Positions 15,710-25,178 of a DNA stretch of 64,000 bases are shown here, in pieces. The number at the start of each line of letters is the position of its first letter. Position 1 is the first letter of the stretch. The notes beneath the pieces were generated by a model. The model made no database searches. It saw only the letters and a list, made by a program, of their open reading frames with translations, and was not told the DNA's origin. This DNA comes from DASXUG01 sp964620425 (GTDB lineage Bacteria; Pseudomonadota; Gammaproteobacteria; Burkholderiales; Methylophilaceae): contig CAZUGV010000001.1 of NCBI GenBank assembly GCA_964620425.1, positions 186,001-250,000 on the forward strand, read 5' to 3'. The position numbers were made by a program, and so were the translations under genes.

Positions 15710-15852
15710 GGATTCGCGGAATAAGTCGTTGAGCGAGAAGAAGTGCGAGGCGCACGGAACGCAGGAACCGAGATAGTATGTATGATACAGCGAGGTTATG
15801 AGTACCGCGCAACGAAGCAATTCGCTCGCGCAGACACTTATTCGGTGAATCC
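15710..15852. repeat. 143-bp imperfect inverted-repeat element (REP/MITE-like)
   Basis: GGATTCGCGGAATAAGT (15710-15726) is mirrored by ACTTATTCGGTGAATCC (15836-15852), 15 of 17 positions pairing. Further inside, GAGCGA near 15733 and TCGCTC near 15821 are also complementary, so the whole unit can fold into a long hairpin. It is GC-richer than its surroundings and sits between the promoter of parDE and the cobW-like gene. It encodes nothing recognisable. It may be a small dispersed genomic repeat. Confidence 0.55.
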
Positions 15853-15912
15853 TTAAGATTTCACGATAGAAATTGCAGTTTATATGTTAAGCCCATCTAT
15901 AAAAAAGCTACA

Positions 15913-16959
15913 ATGACAAACTCTATTAAGTTTACACAATTAACCATGGATAACCGCATACCCATCACCCTACTTACTGGCTTTCTTGGCACAGGCAAAA
16001 CCACCCTTCTCAACAAACTACTCAACCATAGCGGCATGAAAGATACTGCCGTGGTAATTAACGAGCTTGGCGAGGCTGGGTTAGACCATATTCTCGCCCG
16101 CACAGTGGAGAGCGAGCATATTGCTGACAATACCGTGCTATTAAATTCTGGGTGCTTATGCTGCACGCTCACCAATGAAATGGCTGATACCCTGCGCGAT
16201 TTATTTTTCAAACGTGCGCTGGGCGGCATTCCAGAATTTAAGCGCTTAGTCATCGAAACCACAGGCATGGCAGACCCAGGGCCGATTATGGGCAGTCTGT
16301 TAAATGAGCCTGTGATTAACTCAACCTACCGTTTAGATGCAGTTGTAGTAACCATTGATGCGATTTATGGCTTGCAACAAATGACTGACCGCATTGAAGC
16401 TAAAAAACAAGCCGCAGTGGCCGATGTTTTATTGATTAGTAAATGTGATTTGGCGACTGAGGCTCAACTTGAAGCCTTATCTAACTACTTAACGGAAATT
16501 AACCCTGGTGCAACCCAATATCGCATCTCACATGGAGAAATAGACCCAGAAGCGATTATCAATGTCGGTTTATTTAACAACGAGAAACAGGCACAACCGC
16601 AAAAGTGGCTCCGTGCCCCCACTCGCTCAAAAGCCATGCGTGGCACATTACCGCAAAAAGTGCATGATGACGAAATTGTGAGCTTTACTGTGAGCATGCC
16701 CAAACCACTGACATGGACGCAACTTGAACCAGTTTTACAATGGCTCACTGAAACCTATAGCGAACAGCTGCTACGCCTAAAAGGGATTATCCATGCAGAA
16801 GATGCACCCGCTCCGTTGGCGATACATGCCGTGCACAAAACCATTTACCCACCCACCCTACTAACAGGATGGGATGAAGATGAGCCAATCAGCCGTATTG
16901 TTTTGATTGGAAAAGGCCTAGATGAACTAAAAATCAGAGAAGCGTTGATGCAAATTTAA
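15913..16959 (+). CDS. COG0523 (CobW-like) metal GTPase, second paralogue
   Basis: A 348-residue G3E GTPase. It has Walker A GFLGTGKTT (about residues 22-30), CxCC within NSGCLCCTL (about 82-90), VIETTGMADPG (about 118-128), the SKCD specificity motif (about 180-183) and a C-terminal CobW domain. It differs clearly from the paralogue at 5.7 kb (shorter, different spacer). The metal is unknown; cobalt, zinc and iron chaperones share this architecture. An alternative ATG at 15946 lies nearer the conserved core; neither start has a strong ribosome-binding site. It is monocistronic, next to the hairpin element. Confidence 0.88.
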   Translation: MTNSIKFTQLTMDNRIPITLLTGFLGTGKTTLLNKLLNHSGMKDTAVVINELGEAGLDHILARTVESEHIADNTVLLNSGCLCCTLTNEMADTLRDLFFKRALGGIPEFKRLVIETTGMADPGPIMGSLLNEPVINSTYRLDAVVVTIDAIYGLQQMTDRIEAKKQAAVADVLLISKCDLATEAQLEALSNYLTEINPGATQYRISHGEIDPEAIINVGLFNNEKQAQPQKWLRAPTRSKAMRGTLPQKVHDDEIVSFTVSMPKPLTWTQLEPVLQWLTETYSEQLLRLKGIIHAEDAPAPLAIHAVHKTIYPPTLLTGWDEDEPISRIVLIGKGLDELKIREALMQI

Positions 16960-17052
16960 CCTGTAAAAAATGCCAAAACTTAACCAAAGCATGCATATTT
17001 ACAACATTTAAACAAATTATTACAATTTTTTAACAAATATTTGAGTTATCGC

Positions 17053-17081
17053 TTGACAAGCCCACAATAAAGACGTAAAAA
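17053..17081 (+). promoter_or_regulatory. Candidate promoter of the cold-shock gene
   Basis: TTGACA (17053-17058) is a perfect -35 box, followed after 17 bp by TAAAAA (4 of 6 for the -10). Transcription would start near 17088, giving an approximately 105-nt 5' leader, typical of cold-shock mRNAs that refold with temperature. Confidence 0.5.
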
Positions 17082-17192
17082 GGCGCGTAGGTGTTTGAAT
17101 TTTGATTTTTAGTTTAGCTTTTACAGCAGGCTTAGTTTGAGAAATACAAACTTTTGGGACGCCTCCCCTTTGTTTTAGTAAGGAAGTATTAA

Positions 17193-17396
17193 ATGGCAAC
17201 AGGTACCGTAAAGTGGTTCAATGATTCTAAAGGTTTTGGTTTCATTACCCCAGATGGAGGCGGCGATGACTTATTCGCTCACTTTTCTGCAATCGTAGAC
17301 TCAGGCTATAAAAGCCTAAAAGAGAATGAGCGTGTTAGCTTTGACGTCACAGACGGCCCTAAAGGCAAACAAGCTTCTAACATTCAAAAGGCTTAA
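17193..17396 (+). CDS. cspA: Cold-shock protein, CspA family
   Basis: A 67-residue single cold-shock domain with both RNA-binding motifs: KWFNDSKGFGFITP (RNP1 region, about residues 7-20) and DLFAHFSAI (RNP2, about 28-36). It binds single-stranded nucleic acid and melts mRNA structure. The ribosome-binding site AAGGAAG lies upstream of the ATG. A long leader precedes it and a strong terminator follows; it is monocistronic. Whether it is cold-induced or constitutive cannot be told. Confidence 0.95.
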   Translation: MATGTVKWFNDSKGFGFITPDGGGDDLFAHFSAIVDSGYKSLKENERVSFDVTDGPKGKQASNIQKA

Positions 17397-17429
17397 GCCA
17401 TTTTAATGTTTTAGTCGCAAGACATTTTA

Positions 17430-17460
17430 AAAACGGCTCAATTTATTGAGCCGTTTTTTT
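17430..17460 (+). terminator. Rho-independent terminator after cspA
   Basis: AAAACGGCTCAA and TTGAGCCGTTTT pair around a 4-base loop and run into Ts. The A run on the other side means it could also serve the opposite strand. Confidence 0.9.
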
Positions 17461-17519
17461 TATTTGTAAATCAAGTTACTTTCAACTAAACACGCTAGCG
17501 CCTGTGTTTATAGGGCAGA

Positions 17520-17858
17520 TTAAATCGCCGCTTCCCCTGTTTCACCAGTGCGAATACGGATGACTTGCTCAACCGAGGTAACGAATATCTTACCGTCACC
17601 GATTTTTCCTGTTCTAGCGGATTTAACAATGGCATCCATTGCAGACTCAACCATATCTTCTGCAACAACTAATTCAATTTTAATTTTTGGCAAAAAATCC
17701 ACGACATACTCAGCGCCACGATAAAGCTCTGTATGGCCTTTTTGACGACCAAAGCCTTTAACTTCCGTGACGGTTAAGCCATTTACACCAATTTCTGAGA
17801 GCGCTTCGCGCACTTCATCTAATTTGAATGGTTTTACAATTGCTTCGATTTTTTTCAC
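17520..17858 (-). CDS. glnB: Nitrogen regulatory protein PII (GlnB/GlnK)
   Basis: A 112-residue PII signal protein, trimeric sensor of 2-oxoglutarate and ATP/ADP that is uridylylated under nitrogen shortage. The first PROSITE motif YRGAEYVVDF contains Tyr51, the uridylylation site, on the T-loop (RQKGHTELYRGAEY). The second, TGKIGDGKIFV, lies at about residues 83-93. It sits downstream of nadE on the same strand, a pairing often seen in proteobacteria. Its own 5' gap of about 150 bp suggests a separate promoter. GlnB and GlnK cannot be separated by sequence alone here. Confidence 0.93.
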   Translation of the reverse strand: MKKIEAIVKPFKLDEVREALSEIGVNGLTVTEVKGFGRQKGHTELYRGAEYVVDFLPKIKIELVVAEDMVESAMDAIVKSARTGKIGDGKIFVTSVEQVIRIRTGETGEAAI

Positions 17859-18005
17859 TGTAGAAGTCCCCCCATAAATATTACCTTATTATTACATATT
17901 ACTAATTTTGTAACGAATATATAAATATGCATTTAGCTCATTTGACTCACGATTCTAACGCTAATATTAAAATATATCCAAACTTCACATTACTTTAGGT
18001 GTAAT

Positions 18006-19646
18006 TTATTTTAACTTTATATCAGTCAATTTAGCGGTGATAGGGTAACGCCGATCTTTACCAAACCCACGTTGAGAAATTCGCACGCCTATTGGTGCTT
18101 GGCGGCGTTTGTACTCATTACGATCAATGAGGTCTGTCACTCGTGTAACATCATACTGACGGTAGCCCAAGGCTACAATTTCTGAACGACTGCAATCATG
18201 CTCTACATAGGCTTCCAAAATAGCATCTAGCACATCGTAAGGTGGCAGACTATCTTGATCCGTTTGTCCATGCCTCAGCTCTGCGGAAGGCGGGCGGATG
18301 ATTATGCGATCTGGGATTACGGATGACAAGCTATTGCGATAAGCAGAGAGTTTGTACACGAGTGTTTTTGGCACATCCTTTAACAATGAGAAACCACCAG
18401 CCATATCTCCATATAAAGTAGAATACCCCACGGCCATTTCGCTTTTATTGCCTGTGGTCAATACGATACTACCAAATTTGTTGGATAGCGCCATTAACAA
18501 CATGCCACGAATACGCGCCTGTAGATTTTCTTCTGCGGTATCAAATGGTAAACCTGCAAACTCATCAGCAAGCGTTTCTCTAAAGCTTTCAAAGAGTGAC
18601 TTGATGGGTAACTCTGAATATCGGACGCCAACCCGTTGTGCCATTTCTTGCGCATCAATGATGCTCATGTTGGCCGTAAACTCTGAGGGCATCATCACAA
18701 CACGCACTTTATCTGCACCAAGGGCATCAACCGCAATGGCTAAAGTCAGCGCGGAATCAATACCGCCTGACAACCCCAAAATAACACTGGGAAATCCATT
18801 TTTAGTCACATAATCATGCAAACCCAAACACAAAGCGCGGTAAACAGAGGGTTCTAGCGACATGGTGGGGATAATTTCCGCTGGCACTGGTGCTGGGTAT
18901 TTCGGATCTATATGTACAATCGACAATTGCTCTTCAAATTCAGGTAGCTGTTGTACCAAAACACCTGATTTATCGAGCACAAATGAAGCTCCATCGAACA
19001 CCAACTCATCTTGCCCGCCCACCATGTTTGCATACACCAGCGCCAATCCAGTTTCTTCTACGCGATTGCGCGCAACTTCATAACGAGATGCTTGCTTTTC
19101 TATGTGATAGGGCGAGGCATTTAGCACTAACAGTAATTCAGCCCCTGCTTTTTTGGCTAGTTGTGCAGGAGTTTTCTCCCAAACATCTGCACAAACTAAT
19201 ACACCACAAAGAATCCCCTGATGCTCAAAAACGAGTGGTTTGTGACCAGAGGCAAAATAACGCACTTCATCAAATACCGTATGGTTAGGCAAAGCATGCT
19301 TATGATAGGTGTGCACAACCTTACCAGACTGCAATACTGAGGCTGCATTAAAGCATTTGCCGTGATGCTTGTGTGGATGCCCTACAATCAAGGTAAGCGC
19401 ATTGGGAATATTTTCCGCTAAAGCATTTAGCGCATCTTGGCAGGCCTGATTAAAATCATCGCGAAGCAATAAGTCTTCTGGTGGATAGCCACTCAACGCC
19501 AATTCTGGCGTAAGCATTAAACCAGCACCTTGATCGTAAGCACGCTGCGCTAATTGTGTAATCTTAGCGCAATTTCCTGCTATATCGCCGACTGTACAAT
19601 TCATTTGAGCAATGGCAATGCTGATGTTTGAGGCGTTTTGCTGCAT
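18006..19646 (-). CDS. nadE: Glutamine-dependent NAD+ synthetase
   Basis: A 546-residue two-domain enzyme converting deamido-NAD to NAD with glutamine as nitrogen donor. Residues 1-260 are a nitrilase-like glutaminase (TPELALSGYPPEDLLL, active-site Cys in LVCADVW at about 154). Residues 275-546 are the ATP-pyrophosphatase domain with SGGIDSALT (about 296-304) and the TTGNKSEMAVGY stretch. It belongs to the run sucC-sucD-ankyrin-nadE-glnB, 52 bp after the ankyrin gene. ATG start. Confidence 0.95.
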   Translation of the reverse strand: MQQNASNISIAIAQMNCTVGDIAGNCAKITQLAQRAYDQGAGLMLTPELALSGYPPEDLLLRDDFNQACQDALNALAENIPNALTLIVGHPHKHHGKCFNAASVLQSGKVVHTYHKHALPNHTVFDEVRYFASGHKPLVFEHQGILCGVLVCADVWEKTPAQLAKKAGAELLLVLNASPYHIEKQASRYEVARNRVEETGLALVYANMVGGQDELVFDGASFVLDKSGVLVQQLPEFEEQLSIVHIDPKYPAPVPAEIIPTMSLEPSVYRALCLGLHDYVTKNGFPSVILGLSGGIDSALTLAIAVDALGADKVRVVMMPSEFTANMSIIDAQEMAQRVGVRYSELPIKSLFESFRETLADEFAGLPFDTAEENLQARIRGMLLMALSNKFGSIVLTTGNKSEMAVGYSTLYGDMAGGFSLLKDVPKTLVYKLSAYRNSLSSVIPDRIIIRPPSAELRHGQTDQDSLPPYDVLDAILEAYVEHDCSRSEIVALGYRQYDVTRVTDLIDRNEYKRRQAPIGVRISQRGFGKDRRYPITAKLTDIKLK

Positions 19647-19698
19647 TAACTCAAAACCTTATTAAATAGCTGAATGAGGACAAAATAGAAACTGACAA

Positions 19699-20664
19699 CT
19701 AGTAATTACCACCCGCTGCTTTGATCAACTGTGCAATTTCTGGTTGATTGTTTTTGAGCGCGTACACTAGTGCAGTTAAGCTGTAACGGTCTTTGGCTTT
19801 GACATCCACTTTGTTATCAATGAGCAACTTCACCAGCTCAATATTGCCCCCAGTGACAGCATAATGCAAAATCAACGTACCACCTGTATCTTTATTATTA
19901 ATGTCAGCGCCTTTAGCAATCAACAGCTTAACCGCTTCAAGTTGATTTTTATTGACCGCCCAATTGAGAGCAGTCCAGCCTGAGTCATCTTTCTCGTCCA
20001 ACTTTGCACCATTCTCCAGCAAGGCATCCATAACCTTTACTTGCCCATTTTTGGCGGCATACATCAGAGCAGTCACACCAAAACGATCTTTTGTTGCTGA
20101 ATTTGCGCCATTAGTGAGCAGTGCTAATATAGTAGGTACGTCTCCACTTTTTGCCGCATGCATTAAAACTGTCTTACCATCATCAGTTCTTAAATTAGCA
20201 TCGACACCATGTTGCAACAACAGAGTCACAACATCAGAAAAACCTGATGTCGCGGCAAGCCCGAGTGCGCTCCAACCTGATTCATCTCTTAGTTTAGGGT
20301 CAGCACCATTCTCTAACAATACTTTTAGTGTGGGTAAATAGTCTTTTTTAGCGGCAAACATCAAAGCCGTCCACCCCGTTTTCTCCTGCATGTTGGGGTC
20401 AGCACCTTTTTCTAATAACGCTTGCGCAACCGACACTTGGTTTTTGCGTGCTGCATACATTAAAGCGGTTACACCATCAGCATCTTTAGTATTTGGGTTG
20501 ATACCGCTTTGCAACATAGCCTTAACCCCTGCAACGTCCCCCTTAGAAGAGGCAGTCAGCAAATACGGAATATTTTCATCCGCATGCGCTAGGCTGGCTA
20601 GACTCATCACCAGCACTGCTAACAAAGAGATGAGATTGATAAACTTTTGGGTGCTACTTTGCAT
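19699..20664 (-). CDS. Exported ankyrin-repeat protein
   Basis: A 321-residue protein with a signal peptide (INLISLLAVLVMSLASLAHA, cut near residue 28), then eight to nine ankyrin repeats of about 33 residues filling the rest (for example DGVTALMYAARKNQVSVAQA and SGWSALGLAATSGFSDVVTL). It is probably a periplasmic protein-protein interaction scaffold; the partner is unknown. A perfect AGGAGG lies 6 bp before the ATG. It follows sucD by 10 bp and precedes nadE, so it is co-transcribed with central metabolic genes; this position is frequently conserved in betaproteobacteria. Confidence 0.88.
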   Translation of the reverse strand: MQSSTQKFINLISLLAVLVMSLASLAHADENIPYLLTASSKGDVAGVKAMLQSGINPNTKDADGVTALMYAARKNQVSVAQALLEKGADPNMQEKTGWTALMFAAKKDYLPTLKVLLENGADPKLRDESGWSALGLAATSGFSDVVTLLLQHGVDANLRTDDGKTVLMHAAKSGDVPTILALLTNGANSATKDRFGVTALMYAAKNGQVKVMDALLENGAKLDEKDDSGWTALNWAVNKNQLEAVKLLIAKGADINNKDTGGTLILHYAVTGGNIELVKLLIDNKVDVKAKDRYSLTALVYALKNNQPEIAQLIKAAGGNY

Positions 20665-20674
20665 CTAAGACCTC

Positions 20675-21553
20675 CTATTTTGAGGCTTCTATTGCAGCTA
20701 ACACAGCCTCACCTAAACCAGCAGGCGAACTCGCCACCACTACGCCTGCTTGCTCTAAAGCGCGAATTTTATCTTCGGCCTTACCACTGCCGCCTGAAAT
20801 AATCGCGCCCGCATGCCCCATACGTTTGCCTTTGGGGGCGGTTTGACCCGCAATATACCCAGCTACAGGTTTGGTCACATGACTTTTGATATACTCAGCC
20901 GCGGCTTCTTCGTCTGCCCCACCAATTTCACCGACCATAATAATCGCTTCGGTTTCAGGGTCTGCTTGAAACAACTCAAGACAATCAATAAAGTTCATGC
21001 CACGAATAGGGTCGCCACCAATGCCCACACATGTGGTTTGCCCCAAGCCTAATGCCGTTGTTTGATGCACTGCTTCGTAAGTGAGCGTACCTGAGCGCGA
21101 CACAATGCCCACCTTGCCACGCAAATGAATACTGCCTGGCATAATGCCGATTTTGCACTCATCTGGTGTAATTACGCCAGGGCAATTGGGGCCGACCAAA
21201 CGCACATTATTGGCTTTTAACGCTGCTTTTACATTGAGCATATCCAAAACGGGGATGCCTTCTGTAATACACACAATCAACGCAACGCCTGCATCACAGG
21301 CCTCTAAAATTGAATCCGCAGCAAATGCGGGCGGCACATAAATCACGCTAGCATTGGCGTTGGTTTCACGCACAGCATCGCGCATGGTGTTAAAGACAGG
21401 CAAGTTTAAATGTAACTGACCACCTTTGCCCGGCGTTACGCCCCCGACCATTTTTGTGCCGTAAGCTAAAGCTTGTTCAGAGTGAAAAGTACCTTGTTTG
21501 CCTGTAAAGCCTTGGCATAACACTTTGGTTTCTTGATTGATTAAAATACTCAT
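20675..21553 (-). CDS. sucD: Succinyl-CoA synthetase alpha subunit
   Basis: A 292-residue subunit binding CoA and carrying the phosphohistidine. Visible are the CoA-binding Rossmann start (VLCQGFTGKQGTFHSEQAL), GPNCPGVITP (about residues 121-130) and GHAGAIISGGSGKA (about 246-259) with the active-site His. It makes ATP or GTP from succinyl-CoA in the TCA cycle. Its ATG overlaps the sucC stop (TAATG), giving translational coupling and equal subunit amounts. Confidence 0.97.
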   Translation of the reverse strand: MSILINQETKVLCQGFTGKQGTFHSEQALAYGTKMVGGVTPGKGGQLHLNLPVFNTMRDAVRETNANASVIYVPPAFAADSILEACDAGVALIVCITEGIPVLDMLNVKAALKANNVRLVGPNCPGVITPDECKIGIMPGSIHLRGKVGIVSRSGTLTYEAVHQTTALGLGQTTCVGIGGDPIRGMNFIDCLELFQADPETEAIIMVGEIGGADEEAAAEYIKSHVTKPVAGYIAGQTAPKGKRMGHAGAIISGGSGKAEDKIRALEQAGVVVASSPAGLGEAVLAAIEASK

Positions 21554-22743
21554 TACACCACCGCGCCGTTTTTATCAGCATTAAGTTTGACAGCATTAAC
21601 CGCCTGTTTAGCCGCATCGGTTAAATTTTCTGCGGAAATAATATTCAAGCCACTTTCTCTTAGCATTTTCTTACCTAAATCAACGTTCGTCCCCTCTAAA
21701 CGGACGACCACAGGAATTTTAATTCCCACATCGCGCACTGCTGTCATAATTCCCTCGGCAATAATATCGCAGCGCATAATGCCGCCAAAAATATTCACTA
21801 AAATCGCTTTGACTTGTTGATCTGCGAGAATAATCTTAAACGCTTTTGCTACGGTTTCTGCTGTTGCTCCACCGCCAACATCTAAAAAGTTAGCAGGTGC
21901 GCCACCGTGCAATTGAATTAAATCCATCGTCGCCATCGCCAAGCCAGCGCCATTCACCATACAACCAATATTGCCGTTCAGTGCGATGTAGTTTAAACCA
22001 GCATGATGTGCGTCTGCTTCTTTTGCGTCATCCTGCGACCAATCACGTTGCTCGGCGAGCGATTTTTGGCGATACAAGGCATTGTCATCCACACTCATTT
22101 TGCAATCGAGCGCCACTAACTTGCCATCGGTAGTCACAATTAACGGGTTAATTTCTAATAACGCCAAATCATTCTCTTTAAATAATTTGTACAAGCCTTT
22201 TGCCAACTTGGTAAATGCACCAATTTGGTCGCCCGCCAAACCTAAGGCAAAAGCAATATTGCGCGCTTGAAAATCTACCAATCCGTTGAGAGGATCGCAG
22301 ACTTCTTGCAAGATTTGTTCAGGGTGCGTGGCGGCAATCTCTTCAATATCCATTCCACCAGCGCTAGATGCCACCATGACCACACGCTCTAAGCTGCGGT
22401 CTACCAACATCGACAAATACAACTCACGTGCAATAGGCAGCGTTTGCTCCACCAATAATTGATGCACAGGCTGACCATCGGGTGCGTTTTGATAGGTGAC
22501 TAATGATTTACCAAGCAGGCTATATGCAACGGATTGCGCTTCATCATCACTTTTAACGATTTTGACACCTCCCGCTTTACCGCGACCACCAGCATGCACT
22601 TGCGCTTTAACTACCCAAGCATTGCCTGCGATTTCTTTTGTTGCGGAAGCAGCAGCCTCAGCGGATTGAACGACTTGCCCAAGAGGCGTGGGAATGCCAT
22701 AACGTTGCAATAACTGTTTGGCTTGGAATTCATGTAAATTCAT
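21553..22743 (-). CDS. sucC: Succinyl-CoA synthetase beta subunit
   Basis: A 396-residue ATP-grasp subunit. It begins MNLHEFQAKQLLQRYGIPTP, carries the nucleotide-binding KAQVHAGGRGKAGGVK (about residues 46-61) and the C-terminal NIFGGIMRCDIIAEGI (about 317-332). It pairs with SucD. First gene of the run that continues with sucD, the ankyrin gene, nadE and glnB; the 142 bp upstream, shared with the GGDEF/EAL gene on the same strand, must contain its promoter. The ribosome-binding site is weak. Confidence 0.97.
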   Translation of the reverse strand: MNLHEFQAKQLLQRYGIPTPLGQVVQSAEAAASATKEIAGNAWVVKAQVHAGGRGKAGGVKIVKSDDEAQSVAYSLLGKSLVTYQNAPDGQPVHQLLVEQTLPIARELYLSMLVDRSLERVVMVASSAGGMDIEEIAATHPEQILQEVCDPLNGLVDFQARNIAFALGLAGDQIGAFTKLAKGLYKLFKENDLALLEINPLIVTTDGKLVALDCKMSVDDNALYRQKSLAEQRDWSQDDAKEADAHHAGLNYIALNGNIGCMVNGAGLAMATMDLIQLHGGAPANFLDVGGGATAETVAKAFKIILADQQVKAILVNIFGGIMRCDIIAEGIMTAVRDVGIKIPVVVRLEGTNVDLGKKMLRESGLNIISAENLTDAAKQAVNAVKLNADKNGAVV

Positions 22744-22885
22744 GACGATACTTTTAATTAAATTGATAGAATATCAAACAATATGACATTTTCGCGCAAA
22801 TCGCCCGATTACGCTACTAATGAGTTGATGCATCTCTTGATAAGCTGAACTTAAGTCAAGTTTAACAATAGGAAACTTGGTAATA

Positions 22886-24979
22886 TCAGTTTATAACATC
22901 ACTAGCCAATAACTGCCCGTAAGCTTGTACGGAAACTGGCTTACTAAACAAATAACCTTGATACAAATCGCAGCCTAATGCTTTCAAATGTGTCTTTTGA
23001 TATTCTGTTTCCACTCCCTCTGCAACAACCGTCATTTCCAAGCTTTGTCCAAGCACAACAATTGCCTTGAGTATAGCGGCATTAGCGGGCTCTGTTTCTA
23101 GCTTTCTGACGAACGCTTGGTCAATCTTTAAGCTATCAATAGGGAAATCTTTCAGATACGCCATACTTGAATATCCAGTGCCAAAATCATCTATTGCTAA
23201 CGTCACACCTAGATTTTTCAATTCATGTAATTTTTCAATAAAACTCAACACATCATCCGATGCTAGGCTTTCTGTTATTTCTAACTCGAGTAATGATGGT
23301 GGCAAGCCTGTTTCTTGCAAAGCAGTCTGAACTGAAGCAAGAAAGCCCTCTTGCCTAAATTGCACGTGGGAAACATTTACCGCAATAGATCGATTAATAC
23401 CAAACTGGGTATTCCATTCTTGATTCTTACGACAAGCCTCTTTTAACACCCAGCCTCCTATTGCAACGATCAAGCCCGATTGCTCTGCAATTTCAATAAA
23501 TGCGAAAGGAGGTATCATTGGGCCATCTTTTGGCTGCCATCGAATTAATGCTTCTGCGCCAATTACTTCATTGGTAGCGAAACTAACTTTGGGCTGGTAA
23601 TGCAACAAAAACTCATTGCCTTCAACGGCCAACCCAAGTTTATATTCCATTTTCAAGCGGTCATCTAATGCTTTCCCAAGTAATTGATTGTATATCTTGT
23701 AGGTCTTACGCCCTACTTTTTTAGCCTCTTGCAGAGCTATGCCCGCTCGCTTTAACAATTGACTAGCGTTGCTTCCATGATGTGGATAAACACTTACACC
23801 TACACTACATGAGACCAAGTAATCTAGCTCATTGATAACAAATGGCTTAGAGAACACCGACATGATGCGCTGCACATTAACTTCAAAATCATCCAAATAA
23901 CGCATATCATCTATATGGTCTAGATTGGCTAATAATATGGCAAACTCATCACCGCTAAGCCTTGCTATAAAATCTATCTGACGAATACTTTGTGAAACTC
24001 TATCGGCTATTTTAATCAGTAACTGATCGCCAATTTCTAGCCCCATACTTTCGTTAATCCGCTTGAAGTGATCTATTCCAACAAAAACCACACCTAATTT
24101 AGCATGTGTTTTTTGACAATACTCAATTCCCTGATGTAATTTTTGATTAAAGAAGTAGCGGTTTGGGAGCTGGGTTAAGCTATCGTGGTTAGCTTGGTAT
24201 TCAATCTCCACTTCAACGCGTTTATGCTCAGTTACATCTCGAACGACCCCCTCATAATAGATGAAGTTCCCCAAGTTATCATAGACCTTACGTGAGTTTT
24301 CTGAGATCCAAATAATCGACTTGTCTTTTCGATACACTTGCGATTCAAAATCTTTAACTACACCGTGCTTATCCATTTCATCAACAAACTGCTGACGTCT
24401 ATTTTGGTCAACATACAATTGATCTTTAATATCTTGCAAGCCTTGCATTAATGACTCTGGATTGGGGTAGCCATAAACTTCTGCAAGTGCTTGATTCACC
24501 GCAATATATTGACCTTGCGGTGAAGTCTGAAAAATACCATCAATCGAATTTTCAAAAATAGAACGATACCGAACTTCAGTCTCTCGCAACAGTTTTTCAG
24601 AGGCTTTAAACTTTGAAATATCTTGTATATAGCCTTGAATACCTCTCAGTTTCCCATCAGCATCAAAAATAGGTACGCCATGTCCTCTTACCCACACCAA
24701 ATGACCTTGAGCATGCCTGATTTGATATTCAATTTCATAACCCTGCTTTAATGACAGTGCTGTAGTAACTGATTTATTAACATATTCGGCATATTCTTCG
24801 GAAATTAGATCGTGATATAAAATACCATCTTTATCTAAAAAGCTATCTTTAGTATATCCAGTGATTTGATAACAACCATCACTGATAAAAACTGGTCGAC
24901 AATCACCTAACTCAAATTGATAAATCATTCCACTAAAGTTCGATAACAAAATCTTAAAATCAGCTGCATCTAAATCCAT
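22886..24979 (-). CDS. PAS-PAS-GGDEF-EAL cyclic-di-GMP signalling protein
   Basis: About 697 residues, cytoplasmic, without clear membrane helices. Two PAS sensor domains (near residues 10-130 and 135-250, each with a PAC-type end such as IQGYIQDISKFKASE) are followed by a diguanylate cyclase domain whose signature reads SGDEF in place of GGDEF, and by a phosphodiesterase domain with AEALIRW and DDFGTGYSSMAYLKDFP. The EAL half looks catalytically complete; cyclase activity is less certain. An upstream TTG at 25063 would add 28 residues; the ATG at 24979 has GAGG before it. It stands alone and presumably adjusts motility or surface growth. Confidence 0.88.
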   Translation of the reverse strand: MDLDAADFKILLSNFSGMIYQFELGDCRPVFISDGCYQITGYTKDSFLDKDGILYHDLISEEYAEYVNKSVTTALSLKQGYEIEYQIRHAQGHLVWVRGHGVPIFDADGKLRGIQGYIQDISKFKASEKLLRETEVRYRSIFENSIDGIFQTSPQGQYIAVNQALAEVYGYPNPESLMQGLQDIKDQLYVDQNRRQQFVDEMDKHGVVKDFESQVYRKDKSIIWISENSRKVYDNLGNFIYYEGVVRDVTEHKRVEVEIEYQANHDSLTQLPNRYFFNQKLHQGIEYCQKTHAKLGVVFVGIDHFKRINESMGLEIGDQLLIKIADRVSQSIRQIDFIARLSGDEFAILLANLDHIDDMRYLDDFEVNVQRIMSVFSKPFVINELDYLVSCSVGVSVYPHHGSNASQLLKRAGIALQEAKKVGRKTYKIYNQLLGKALDDRLKMEYKLGLAVEGNEFLLHYQPKVSFATNEVIGAEALIRWQPKDGPMIPPFAFIEIAEQSGLIVAIGGWVLKEACRKNQEWNTQFGINRSIAVNVSHVQFRQEGFLASVQTALQETGLPPSLLELEITESLASDDVLSFIEKLHELKNLGVTLAIDDFGTGYSSMAYLKDFPIDSLKIDQAFVRKLETEPANAAILKAIVVLGQSLEMTVVAEGVETEYQKTHLKALGCDLYQGYLFSKPVSVQAYGQLLASDVIN

Positions 24980-25178
24980 TTTGCCTCGCAAGTATTTAAA
25001 CAGTTTTCTAAAAGGAAGCACAGCATATCTACTGCTAGCAAATTCAGATGAAAATATTGTCAAACATTTTGTTCCAAATACTAACCCTCAGATATGTTTA
25101 ATGACTAGGGAATTTATGCATTTATCATATATCATAATCTAATATAAGATAACGAAATCTAAACACAAAGTAAGAAAC

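Noticed and set aside
15665..15820. Upstream extension of the antitoxin frame
   Set aside because: The extension reads through the hairpin element and yields a Cys-rich sequence without family resemblance; ribbon-helix-helix homology begins at 15664.
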